Assembly: GCF_051020985.1 (NCBI RefSeq) | Contig: NC_135000.1 | Span: 22,164,784-22,228,783, forward strand | Reading direction: 5' to 3' | Length of the DNA: 64,000 nucleotides | From: Nomia melanderi | Lineage: Eukaryota > Arthropoda > Insecta > Hymenoptera > Halictidae | Shown here: positions 22,850 to 33,490 of the stretch, one piece after another | Numbering within the stretch: position 1 is the first letter of the stretch | Layout: the number at the start of each line of letters is the position of its first letter | Program-made: the position numbers and the translations under genes | Notes under the pieces: generated by a model | What the model was told of the DNA's origin: nothing | What the model saw: only the letters and a program-made list of their open reading frames with translations | Databases searched by the model: none

Positions 22850-24320
22850 ACACGTTCCGCGTGATATTATCCGCGAGGAAGGGAAGTTGAATAAATTATT
22901 ATTGTAATTCGTCAGAGCTGCGGAGAGAGAGCCCGGCTAATCGTTCGCGCTCGTCGTTCTGCTACGTTGGCGGAGTGCCAGCTCGGGACTCGGCGGCGTG
23001 AAAAATCGCGCGGCCACGGAACACGCCGGAATCACGCTAATTTCCATGAATTTGTGGGTGTTGCGCGTGCCGCACTGCACCGGCAATTTCACGGCCAGGT
23101 GAGAATCGCTTGTGTATACCGTGCCCGGCCGGCCGTAATTGGGGCCAGGCGATTAAGGAAACCTTTGTTCTCTTTCGAGGGACGAGAAACACACCGAGGC
23201 AGGCGTGTTCGGTAGCTACGGCGGCTACGAATCGAGCTGTTTATTGCCTGCCCTCTTTTAAACGACTCTTTTAAAGGATCCGACATCGGCCACGCCGATA
23301 AGTAATCCTATTATTTTTTGATAGATTCAATATTCCAATATTCCCTTTGAAAGAAGCGGAAACACGACGCTCGTTCGTGTTCTCCGACGCTTTGCATCAT
23401 TCTTTAGCGTTCCACTGACTCGTAAGCCTATTAACATGCAGATACGATTGACTTTGTTGACTCGATAATTTCGCGGGATGCATTTATTGAGATCTTTAAA
23501 TATTTTTTTTTTTGATATTTTTAGATATGGACGGAATTTGTAACGAAGGAATGATGAAGGTATTTTTGTATTGCAGTTTTTATACACAGTATCTGTGTAT
23601 TGGAATATTATTGATGATTTTTAGTTTCTGTTCGGAATACTTGTTTATACGATAAAGACTATTTTATCGTTACCATTGTTTCTAATTTACCCAGCGTTAT
23701 TAAAGGAAACTCTGGATGCAATGAATTATAGATACAATTGCGTATTACGATAACGATTATACAATTACGAATAATACGCGAGCATGTATTACGCTAATTG
23801 ATTCTATCCATGTACCACGTTCGTAATAGCAGTTGCTGTAACGATGGAACACATAAAGCAACCTTCCAAGGGCGAGTAAAATTATCTCTGCTACTTGAAA
23901 TTATATGAATAGTAATTCTCGGAAGTTTCCATGGTGTTTACTCGATTAATTTGCTCGAGAATAGTTGAAGAAATGGAACACTGATTGCATGATGTCTAAT
24001 TAAACGATCCACCACTACATCACAATACAAAATCTTCAAGTTAAACGTCTTCGGAACTCCTCTTTCCTTCCATTTCGTCTCTGAACAGATCCTAATATCA
24101 AAAATAATAGATACTCGTTGGCAATCATCGAAACAATGATTATCCTTAACGACGATCCCGGTCCTCCAATTACCGTCGCCGGCGTATTACTCCGATACAC
24201 GGGGCGGCCATTTATTTTCCCGGCCCCTCGAAATAAACCACTTATTATATCGATCATTAACGACGCAACCAGTTCCCCGAGAATTTGAAATTGATACGCG
24301 CGAATCGGTGCACGGGCACC
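22850..24320. other. Unannotated; GC-rich at 22850-23300
   Basis: The GC-rich block (22910-23290) has overlapping frames on both strands. 23300-24030 is AT-rich. No gene supported. Confidence 0.5.
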
Positions 24321-24342
24321 TTTGGAAATTTTGTTCCCGCAG

Positions 24343-24573
24343 TTCCGAGGAACATTTATTTACGACGATATCGATGTTCCGTTGCAGGATCAAGAAACAA
24401 TTTCGCGTTCCGCGCGCAGCAACGCCAAGCCACGCGGAAATAAAAACCAGAGGAAAAAGAGAAGATCGACCGCGAACAACGTTGATACTATAGTATTAAC
24501 TGGATTACCTGTTTCTTTACTGACAAGGAAAGTTACCAAATCCGTAAATTCAAAAAATTATGAAACTTTTTAA
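24343..24573 (+). CDS. Candidate internal or terminal exon, unknown product
   Basis: I do not recognise the product. The best splice acceptor I noticed, TTTTGTTCCCGCAG, ends at 24342 and opens into a frame that stays open to TAA at 24571-24573. The first ~45 residues look protein-like: an acidic stretch with Tyr-Asp-Asp-Ile-Asp, then a basic run (RKKRRS) resembling a dibasic furin site or nuclear signal. Possible donors are at 24481 (GTTGAT) and 24493 (GTATTA), both weak. After the basic run the sequence becomes AT-rich and less convincing. No neighbouring exon was identified. Confidence 0.22.
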   Translation, partial: FRGTFIYDDIDVPLQDQETISRSARSNAKPRGNKNQRKKRRSTANNVDTIVLTGLPVSLLTRKVTKSVNSKNYETF

Positions 24574-24894
24574 GTAGAGTAACTCGAACCTAATACAATG
24601 CAATTTTTTCCTGCCGAATTTCACTTTGAAGAGATGAAACCACCTTTTGAAGAAAATGAAAATATCCTTCTTTCTTGTGGATTATCTTGAGAACGGTAAG
24701 AGGAAACGAAAAAAAGTTTAAACAAATTGTCCTTTGACGTTTATAAAATTGTAAAATAAAATTTTTCAAAATATCCTTACCACCGATCTTTTTTGAAAAA
24801 TTTGTGTTTAAGTACATATGGCTTTCGTAAGTGACAAATACATTTTTTATTTGACTTTCCAAATTGAAATTTAGTCAAAAAAAACAAATAGTAC

Positions 24895-25091
24895 TTAACA
24901 CGTTAAGCGCCATGTTAGTTACCCATGAACTTCACTTCTGAATTACTTGAAAACAATAGTACTAAATTGATAATAGTGTAACGTAAGAATTATAACGCCA
25001 AATAATTAATCATTATTCCTGCTTGTCTTTGCTACAAAAGAATAACTCTATGGAACAACGGTCAAGATTTTCCTGTCACTTAACGTGTTAA
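24895..25091. mobile_element. TTAA-flanked MITE, family B (complete)
   Basis: A 197-bp element. The left end is TTAACACGTTAAGCGCC. The right end, reverse complemented, is TTAACACGTTAAGTGACAGG. The interior AACGCCAAATAATTAAT and TTTGCTACAAAAGAATAAC are shared almost unchanged with 41398-41635. No coding capacity. Confidence 0.8.
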
Positions 25092-25885
25092 TACTGAAGT
25101 ATCGAAGCGTTTCCACGAGTTTTCTTCACCAATCTCCACGGTATTATTATTTCCTTGGAAATTCCCGTTCCGAAAGCAGGTTCTCGTCGACCGGTCGGTC
25201 GGCTCGCGGATAAATAGAGAACGCGCGCACGTTCCGCTCATTTCGCTTCTCGTTTCAATGATTTAAGTGACCCGCAGGCAGCCGCGATCGTTATTTATGC
25301 CCTCGGTTTCGGGGCCGAAAGCTTTCGAAGCGGCTCGAAAAAATACTCGATTCCGTTCGCATCGAACGGCGGGCGGCCGGGTCGAGAAGAGAAGAAAAAA
25401 GTTAATCTAGAAGGTCGTAAACGCCGCGGAAAATAACACTGAACTTCCCAGACTCTTCCGCGAATCGATAAAACGGTAGACTTTACGTATGACCGCCATT
25501 CGCACCCACGATGAAGGCCGTTCTGCATGGGAATCGGTATTAAATGCGTGGAAAATTGAAACACGTTTGGTTTAATTCGACCTTCTTCGAGACAAATGCT
25601 TTGCCGGCGCAGATTCGATTGGAATCTGCGACCACGTCGATAGAGTCGTTTTAACATTAAACGTACCGCGACCGGTCCAATGACCGGTATTGAGACATGA
25701 TTCAAAATTCTGCGTTTTCTTTCAACCATTCAGCTTTACATCGACTGTTATACCATCTGATTAAACGGTTATCCAATTACCCTTTTTCTTTTCGTTTATG
25801 TTTCCACTGCGAAGAAATTATCGTCTAACTTGTTTACCATTATTTTGTAATTATTCGACTCGACTACAGAATCCAGGTTGGGATG
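25092..25885. other. Unannotated GC-rich block
   Basis: Antisense frame 25295-25729 (144 codons) lies in stop-poor, GC-rich DNA. It is basic with no recognised domain or splice support, so I do not call it. 25740-25880 is AT-rich DNA leading into the satellite. Confidence 0.5.
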
Positions 25886-27275
25886 GCAGAGATGGGACTC
25901 CAGGACGAGGTCTCATAGGAACCAAGGCCACATCCGGCAGACCGATGGGAAGGTCGGGATACTTTTGGTCGAAAATGACTTTAGACTATACAAACCAGGT
26001 TTCCAAAGTGGAAAACTTTGATTCCGTCGGCCAGAATTGCCAGGAAGGTCGGGGGTAGCCATTTGACTTAGCAGTGATGGGACTCCAGGACGAGGTCTCA
26101 TCGGGACAAAGGCTACATCCGGCAGACCGATCGGAAGGTCGGGATACTTTTGGTCGAAAATGACTTTAGACTATACAAACCAGGTTTCCAAAGTGGAAAA
26201 CTTTGATTCCGTCGGCCAGAATTGCCAGGAAGGTCGGGGGTAGCCATTTGACTTAGCAGTGATGGGACTCCAGGACGAGGTCTCATCGGGACAAAGGCTA
26301 CATCCGGCAGACCGATCGGAAGGTCGGGATACTTTTGGTCGAAAATGACTTTAGACTATACAAACCAGGTTTCCAAAGTGGAAAACTTTGATTCCGTCGG
26401 CCAGAATTGCCAGGAAGGTCGGGGGTAGCCATTTGACTTAGCAGTGATGGGACTCCAGGACGAGGTCTCATCGGGACAAAGGCTACATCCGGCAGACCGA
26501 TCGGAAGGTCGGGATACTTTTGGTCGAAAATGACTTTAGACTATACAAACCAGGTTTCCAAAGTGGAAAACTTGGATTCCGTCGGCCAGAATTGCCAGGA
26601 AGGTCGGGGGTAGCCATTTGACTTAGCAGTGATGGGACTCCAGGACGAGGTCTCATCGGGACAAAGGCTACATCCGGCAGACCGATCGGAAGGTCGGGAT
26701 ACTTTTGGTCGAAAATGACTTTAGACTATACAAACCAGGTTTCCAAAGTGGAAAACTTGGATTCCGTCGGCCAGAATTGCCAGGAAGGTCGGGGGTAGCC
26801 ATTTGACTTAGCAGTGATGGGACTCCAGGACGAGGTCTCATCGGGACAAAGGCTACATCCGGCAGACCGATCGGAAGGTCGGGATACTTTTGGTCGAAAA
26901 TGACTTTAGACTATACAAACCAGGTTTCCAAAGTGGAAAACTTTGATTCCGTCGGCCAGAATTGCCAGGAAGGTCGGGGGTAGCCATTTGACTTAGCAGT
27001 GATGGGACTCCAGGACGAGGTCTCATCGGGACAAAGGCTACATCCGGCAGACCGATCGGAAGGTCGGGATACTTTTGGTCGAAAATGACTTTAGACTACA
27101 CAAACCAGGTTTCCAAAGTGGAAAACTTGGATTCCGTCGGCCAGAATTGCCAGGAAGGTCGGGGGTAGCCATTTGACTTAGCAGTGATGGGACTCCAGGA
27201 CGAGGTCTCATCGGGACCAAGGCTACATCCGGCAGACCGATGGGAAGGTCGGGATACCTTTGGCCGAAAATGAGT
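25886..27275. repeat. Satellite array, exact 185-bp unit, ~7.5 copies
   Basis: The anchor GATGGGACTCCAGGACGAGG starts at 25891, 26076, 26261, 26446, 26631, 26816, 27001 and 27186, every spacing exactly 185 bp with no indel. Inner copies are near-identical. One position alternates TTTGATT (copies 1-3 and 6) and TTGGATT (copies 4, 5 and 7). The final copy is truncated at about 27275. 185 is not divisible by three and the frame stops in every unit, so the array is non-coding. Each unit looks like an old dimer of about 92 bp. Confidence 0.97.
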
Positions 27276-28140
27276 CTGGTTGCCGTAGAAATAGGTTTAT
27301 ATAGACTGCCGGTGCCTTTAATGTCAAATATTGAGATAGGTCGTTCTAGAAAATCACTTTACTCGGCATTAGGATTGGAAAAGTGTTTACTCCTTGCTTT
27401 GTGATTCATCGCCTAATCGGGCTCATAAGAGCTACTCCATCACTAATAATTACTCAGAGGAAAGAAGTATAGATTCAAAGAAATTCAAATTTAAATTAAG
27501 ATCAACTCGCTAAAAGAAGCATTGATTCAAACCCGTCAGAAACCTTTCGTCGATACACTTGAAGCATGGAAGAGGATCAAGTATAAATAACATCCTCAAA
27601 CCAAACACCTAAAACTTGCAAGTATACGCCCTTTCCAATCTCGCGGATTTAATTTTCACCTGTATTCGAAGGGGAACAAAATTCCTGTCGCGAATCCAGC
27701 TCGCAAACTGGGAGGATCGAGGTGAACGCCGGTGAGTCTGCCGTTTGATAGCTAGTCAGGAGTACACCTATCTCGTAGATCGTTTATAATTGCCGGTCCA
27801 GTTGCCCGTTGCCCGTTGAATCAGCTTTCGTCAGACGTTGGGTATCAGCTAATAGAAAGCACTGCTGATAATGATCATCCGGCAGAGGAAATACTAGCGA
27901 CTCCGCTCGTCGAAACTCGGTTGCCGGGCAAAGCGGCTTACGCTGGCGGCGTCCGCTCGCGCCATTCACGCCGCCGAACACGCGAAATAATCAGCTTTGC
28001 AACGGCCAACGGGTGATTCTTCCAGCAAAGGCGGGCCGGAACGCTGAAAAAGGAAGCCAAGCCAATTCCAGAGCTCCTTGCCAGCTGAGAAAGGCGTGTT
28101 CCCATTGCGGCTGACTCGCTCCTCTGTTCGATAACCATAA
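27276..28140. other. Unannotated DNA after the satellite
   Basis: 27276-27640 is AT-rich. 27700-28140 is GC-richer, with a 66-codon plus frame and 65- and 76-codon minus frames overlapping each other. No gene supported. Confidence 0.5.
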
Positions 28141-28317
28141 TTAACCCTTTGCCTTCGAATGTCGACATTTCGGCGAGATCAAATTCTCGTATTTGAAAGA
28201 CTAAGTCGTGGACAAATGGTTTAATTACTCGAACAGCAAAAGATCAGCACGTATAATTTAGCTTCATCTGCTGAAGGTTTTGTATATTTCAAGAAATCTT
28301 CGTGTGCAAAGGGTTAA
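28141..28317. mobile_element. TTAA-flanked MITE, family A (short copy)
   Basis: A 177-bp element. The left end is TTAACCCTTTGCCTTCGAAT. The right end, reverse complemented, is TTAACCCTTTGCACACGAAG. Both TTAA sites are intact. It is about 60 bp shorter than the other family A copies. Confidence 0.75.
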
Positions 28318-30802
28318 AAGCCACCTGGACGAGGGACTAATCATTTCCGGTCTATTTTTCGACGGAACGTTCGCAGTTATTGCGGTTTTCGCTTGGACAG
28401 CAATCCGAAGCGGGTTCGGTACGATTCAGCATCGTTTGCCAATGGAACGAAAAATATTATTCGATCGTACGCGGTGACATTTAGTTTTCTGCCCGGCGAA
28501 ACCACTGTGGACGGTGTGGAGATTTAGTAAACTTCGGTGGTTCGAGTTTGATTGCGAGAGAATTTGAATGGATGTTTGAGGTTTCTTGCGTGGAGGCACT
28601 TGTGGGATTGATGTGACTTTGGGATTGATGCATTGTCAAGCAATGAGGGAGATTGTTCACTTTTATTGGTGAGGCATAATCTTTTTAATTTCTTCACTTT
28701 CTTTTTTCTTTCAATTTATCATAATCAAATTACATAAAGTGAAGAATCATCGTTATTAGATTGTTATCGTTTAAAACATCTGCTATGCTTCATAAGAGTT
28801 TTAATTCGCGAAACTTCCAAAGAGATTTGCGAAAAATATGCAGCGGGGCAAAAAATATGCGTGAAATATAAAGTGGACCGTTCCGACTTGTTTGATAATT
28901 TTAATTTTAAGATAAAAACAAAACCTTTTTTGATTTGTTACCGTGAAGAATGTTTGTTTCAGGTTAAATCCTCGATGCAAAGATACGAGTAACCCATTAG
29001 CGAGACTTTGTCGGGATATGAACTTTCAGCGCCGAATTCTTTCAAATGCGAACACACTGGGAATTCCTTGCGCGCGGAAAACAGTTTCTTGCGGGCAAGT
29101 TTCGAAGACAGGGTCCGTGGTCCTGTCGTCGGCCGATGATCAACGCGACGGCGATCTATCACGGACACGGGCGAAGTGGAAAACGGTGTCGGAGGCAGCG
29201 ATACTGGCTTCGCGACAGTGAACCTAACTTCTTGTCGTCTTTTTCTGTGTACTTTCTTTCTCTTTTTTTCGAAAGTTCATCGGAAACTTTCAAGACTTTC
29301 GCGCAGAATGCGGCAAAGCTATTTACAATGCGTTAGTCGATAGATGATAAAGATTAAAGAGTTTCAAAGACAGCTTTGCGAAAGCATTAGCTTGTAGCTG
29401 GAAGCAAATTCGACTAGAAAACGACTACAAAATTTGAGCGAGTAGTAGTAAGTAGTATTTAATGTTAAGTACTGTTACGTGTAGTTTAATGTTAAGGTTG
29501 CAGCATGAACGAAGAGGATTTAATTAAAGAAAGGCGTATTTATCGCACAGATTAAACAGATTCACTAATTAATTAAGGTATCGCATCGCGCGAGCTGCAC
29601 GATACGAAGTAATTTAATTGAAAACAATGTGTTCTTCTCGGGTACCCATCATTAATTACGGCCGGCGTTAAATTTTCGACGAGAGTTCGTTCCAATTATT
29701 GTCTAACGATAATAGCGGCTCTATAATTGCTCACTTCGGAACGCTCTTTGCAGAGGGCATAAAGGAAAAACGGGTCCAAGTTACGCAACAGCTTGTAATA
29801 TTCATTAAGAGGAGCAAAAAGTTCTTGATTACCGGCGAGCCAGCGGAACCGAGCCACTCGAAGCAAGTTACGGACACCGTGTTTGGCCAACTTCCCTCTA
29901 AGTTTCTGGTCAGTGAATTGAATTACATTTTACAGTAACATTCTGAATTATTTCAGAAAATGAACGCTCGCTTTCACCTTTCCGCCTGTTAATTTCTCTC
30001 GACATTGTTCCCCTCGTTTCTTCGGACTCATTAAAGCATAGAAGCGGTGTTTTATAAAGTCCAGCCACTTTGCACCGCACTTGTTGCCTCATTGCATAAA
30101 TATTCCGTTGCGGTGATCCTCAGATAATATTCGTTGCGTTATATTATCGTATTTTACTTGATAGTGTCATAATACTTGCGAGCAACAGTGTACGTGCTCG
30201 AATATTGAAGTTTCTTTTCAGGAATAATCTTATTTATAATTATATTCCAGTTTTAATTGGAATTATTCTGTATATCTGACTAACAATTTTAGATTTTATT
30301 GACAATTTTATCGGCATGTTAGTCGTGTAAAACATATTTATCGTTAGAAGTAGCAACGTTCTCCTGCGTATTCGATTTAATTGAATTTTAACACTCCCAG
30401 AATCGAGCGTGGATCTAATAAAATTACCAACGGCGTGGAACTTCTTGATGTTTAACTGACTTCGAGCACTCGGATCCATCCGTGCATAATTAATGGCATA
30501 TATTGGAGGAAGGTAGGACAGAGCGGATTGAATGCTCTCAGTAATGGTCAGAGTTGGAGATTTGAGGTCGATCGTGACCGACGTGGATTAGTTAATCATG
30601 TCTGGCATGTTCAACTGTGACTCAGACTGAACGGACTACTTACTAGACGATGAATTCATTCATTCTTCTTACATTATTCTCAAGATGGAAAGTGAATTAT
30701 GAATACTTAAAAATATTCAAAAAATTCGACTATACGTGTATATTCGTATTCTAATACCAATGAAAAATATTTGATTAAATACTATATTAAATCAATCATT
30801 AT
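28318..30802. other. Unannotated; GC-richer at 29040-29230
   Basis: Mostly AT-rich with short frames only. The candidate exon at 29754 is listed separately. Nothing else supported. Confidence 0.5.
29754..29908 (+). CDS. Candidate internal exon, unknown product
   Basis: I do not recognise the product. The segment lies between an acceptor-like CTCTTTGCAG ending at 29753 and a donor-like GGTCAGTG with GT at 29909. The frame is open across both sites. It reads about 50 residues rich in Lys, Val and Gln with a basic patch (KRSKK) near the middle. The opposite strand is also open for 64 codons, so chance is a serious alternative. No neighbouring exon was found. Confidence 0.15.
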
Positions 30803-31256
30803 TTACAACACATTGACCGTCAAATCAGCACTCATCAAATTGCACATACAATTAAACCAATTTTTCTAACGAAAGAGAAACTGGAAACTCAACATTTTTC
30901 ACAGCGATTGCTCCCTTAGCACTACAGCTCCCAGATGAGTCAAAATGATCCTGATATCCTTCACAGTTACTAAACAGATACAGAGACTCGTTTAAAAAAT
31001 TATTAAAGTCTATATAGCAATACGCAAACTGAAATACAAATCAATAAAAACCTTAATAAATACACTGCTCATAGTTTCCACAAAGAAATTTTAAGAAGTC
31101 AGTTCAAATGCTTGATAGTTCCAGTGTTAGTCTTCTCGAGCCTCATGCATCTAATAAAATTCAGTTTGTTCAATACTTCGCCGATATAATGAATTTCAAA
31201 CCTACACAAAAAATCGTGACACCTGAATTCAGATAACACGACGGTCAAAGTATTAA
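30803..31256. mobile_element. Longer inverted-repeat element, family D, carrying a nested MITE
   Basis: The left end (TTAC at 30803) has ACATTGACCGTC. The right end, reverse complemented, is TTAATACTTTGACCGTCGTG. The 454-bp length is explained by a family C element inserted at 30916-31130. Removing it leaves about 240 bp, like its neighbours. A second copy of the right end is at 48545-48598. Confidence 0.5.
30916..31130. mobile_element. Family C MITE nested in a family D element
   Basis: The left end reads TTAGCACTACAGCTCCCAGA. The right end, reverse complemented, reads CTAACACTGGAACTATCAAG. Both match the family C end TTAACACTAGAACTACCGA. Both flanking sites are TTAG on the plus strand, i.e. 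one base from TTAA. Confidence 0.5.
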
Positions 31257-31436
31257 TATCTCTCGTTACAGTACTACTGAGAACTAATTTTGTTCTCGTA
31301 TCCGTACCGAAGGATCATCCGGCTGCTGGCAAGGATTTATCGGCCGGCATTGTTCTGCTCTTAGCACCCTCTTTGCACGTGAATTTCACCGTTCGCTCGG
31401 CAAACGTTCCGGAAAAGAAGGCTCGAATTACATCAA
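31257..31436. other. Spacer entering a CpG-rich block
   Basis: No gene supported. CpG density rises from about 31300. Confidence 0.4.
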
Positions 31437-31482
31437 CGATCGCGCGCGTTATTTTCTCTGAGACCTCGCGCGCGCGCGATCG
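31437..31482. other. CG-rich hairpin / Z-DNA-prone site
   Basis: Arms CGATCGCGCGCG (31437-31448) and CGCGCGCGATCG (31471-31482) are perfect 12-bp inverted repeats around a 22-base loop. The right arm sits in a (CG)6 run, an alternating sequence prone to Z-DNA. The site is inside a CpG-rich block. Function unknown. Confidence 0.6.
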
Positions 31483-33261
31483 CTCGCGACGCTCCTGATG
31501 GCCCTCTGCTTCTCGGTGGCTCTCCCCGTGAGCCAGCGGATAAAAGAGACGGTAATATCGCGCGATCAAACGGATCACTCTTCCTTTATTTATACGTCCG
31601 ACCGACTAAATGTTCGCCGGTCAAAAATAAATACAATAAATACCCGACGAGTCATAAAACGGCGACTTCATTCGGCCGAGATCTCTTAAAGCCCCGTGCG
31701 GGCCGGTAGAAAAATAGCGAAGTCGTAAACGCGACAAACTGAGACTCAAGTGTCTGATCCGGAAACGATCCGAGGATCCCGGATTCGTGTAGAATATTTT
31801 TCACAAGGGTTAACGCTGGGACTACCGAACAATCAAATTGATTGTACTTTATTAATGTGTATTAAGGTTTTGGTACCTACAAAAATCGGAATTTACATTA
31901 GCTTACTGTGTACTGCTAGGGGATCAGATGGCTACGCTGAGGAATTCAACTGATCGAGCAGTTTTCATTGTTTCTCGATCAATTTTCTATTACTTCTTCT
32001 CCTCATTCTTAATATTCTCTAAAACTATAGAACTAAACTAGAAAGACACCTCTTGCTCCTCTACCGTCCCATTAGACATCAAGTGATCTCCCAAGAGTAG
32101 CTAATAGCCTTAACCTGTGCAATTGCGAACGAAATCCTGGAGCAAGGGGTTAATTCCCTCGTCTAATGCGCAGCGTCTTCTTGCAAGGATAAAAGGACAG
32201 TCGCGTGAAAACGATATACCGAGTGAGTGTGGCAGGAAGACGGTAACGCAGGAGAGCCGGTTGTTAATTAACAAGAAAGCAGGCGAGGCGGACGGCCGGG
32301 AGTCAATTGCGCAACATTTGTTCAAGCTGCTGCGACGTAACTGTGGAAGGAAAGTAAATACGAAAGGCGGGGGAGGCCCGATATAAAGGATCGTTATCCT
32401 GGCCGGCGGATAACGACGTATACTCGTCTTTCAGGCCGCTTCTCCGCGGCCGACAATCCATCACGCGGGGAACATTATCAGCCATCGTGTCAAGTCGCGA
32501 TAACAACCGGCGTCGTTACGGCTTGATCCCCGCGAGCACCATAAATTTTCTTAACAACCGATTATTATTGACACCGGCCGCCGATAAAAATTATTTCCTA
32601 TCGCGTTTCGACCGGCAAGCGCAGCCCATTCCTCAGGAATCGAGAGAACGCCACCGCAATCGGAGACTTTAATCCTTGAAACATGTCGCCATCGCGTTCA
32701 TCGTAATCCTTCATGATCGATTAGCGATGTAATATGTACTTTTTCCCCTCGATAATCCTACCGGAACACGGATTTCATGTACTTATACTGAGTCCGCCAA
32801 GCTTACCGTGAAATGAACAATTTCGCTGAAACTTAAAACGCTTGTCTTATGATGAATATCTTCATAATTAAATATGTATACACATGAGAATCGTGGGTTA
32901 TGCGATAACCGGGATAAGGTTCTATTTAGTTCCCAAAGTAAACATTGTTCATTATTCAAATTCGTTCCTTCAATTAGAGAACCCGTTTCCTCTAATTCAC
33001 AGGATAATTCGGCATTCCTACGCTGCATATTCTTCGTTCTAACGGGTTCAAAATGAAAGCAGACGAAAGAGTCTTCAACATTACATTTCATAAATTATTC
33101 GGGAGACATGTATACGGAGACCTACGAAATTACCGTGTAATTTTCGATAAATGAGGAAGTTCGAGCTTTCTCTTTGCTTCACTCTGGAAATTCGTTCTTT
33201 GAAGAAAATAACGCGAAATGAATTTCTTTCCTAGATTCTTCGGATCCTATCCTAAGATCAG
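31483..33261. other. Unannotated; isolated TTAA-family ends at 31810 and 32150
   Basis: 31810 begins TTAACGCTGGGACTACCGAA, a family C left end with no partner found. 32150-32153 closes an inverted C-run end (AGCAAGGGG before TTAA). 32100-32680 is GC-rich with frames on both strands. 32700-33260 is AT-rich. No gene supported. Confidence 0.45.
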
Positions 33262-33490
33262 AATTAAATTCCGTTTCCCTATTTATTCTTTAAAAAACTT
33301 CATAATATCCTCATAATGTAAAAAATACATAATCACCATATGTTTAACTCTATACCATACAACTTTTGTCTGACGCACTGTTCTGTATCACTCATAGTTT
33401 TTAAGTTATTGAGTTTACCCCAGGAAACGTCCGTTTTTTGCGTTTTACTGCGCTACAAGTTACTGCTTGAAAACAAAATTTCCTCGAATA
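33262..33490. repeat. Dispersed repeat, family E, copy 2
   Basis: Same-orientation relative of 4690-4985. Shared landmarks are ATTCCGTTTCCCTATTTATT, AACTCTATACCATACAACTT and TTTTTAAGTTATTGAGTTTA. Right ends differ: this copy continues into TGCGTTTTACTGCGC. Confidence 0.6.

Noticed and set aside
25295..25729. 144-codon minus-strand frame
   Set aside because: GC-rich, stop-poor DNA with no domain and no splice or start context.
25798..27220. Open frames (86 codons plus; 62 and 60 codons minus) in the 185-bp array as a repetitive protein gene
   Set aside because: The unit length is not a multiple of three and every unit introduces stops. The frames are by-products of the satellite.
25886..27275. 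CRISPR-like array
   Set aside because: There are no unique spacers between short repeats. The whole 185-bp unit repeats, and the DNA is eukaryotic.
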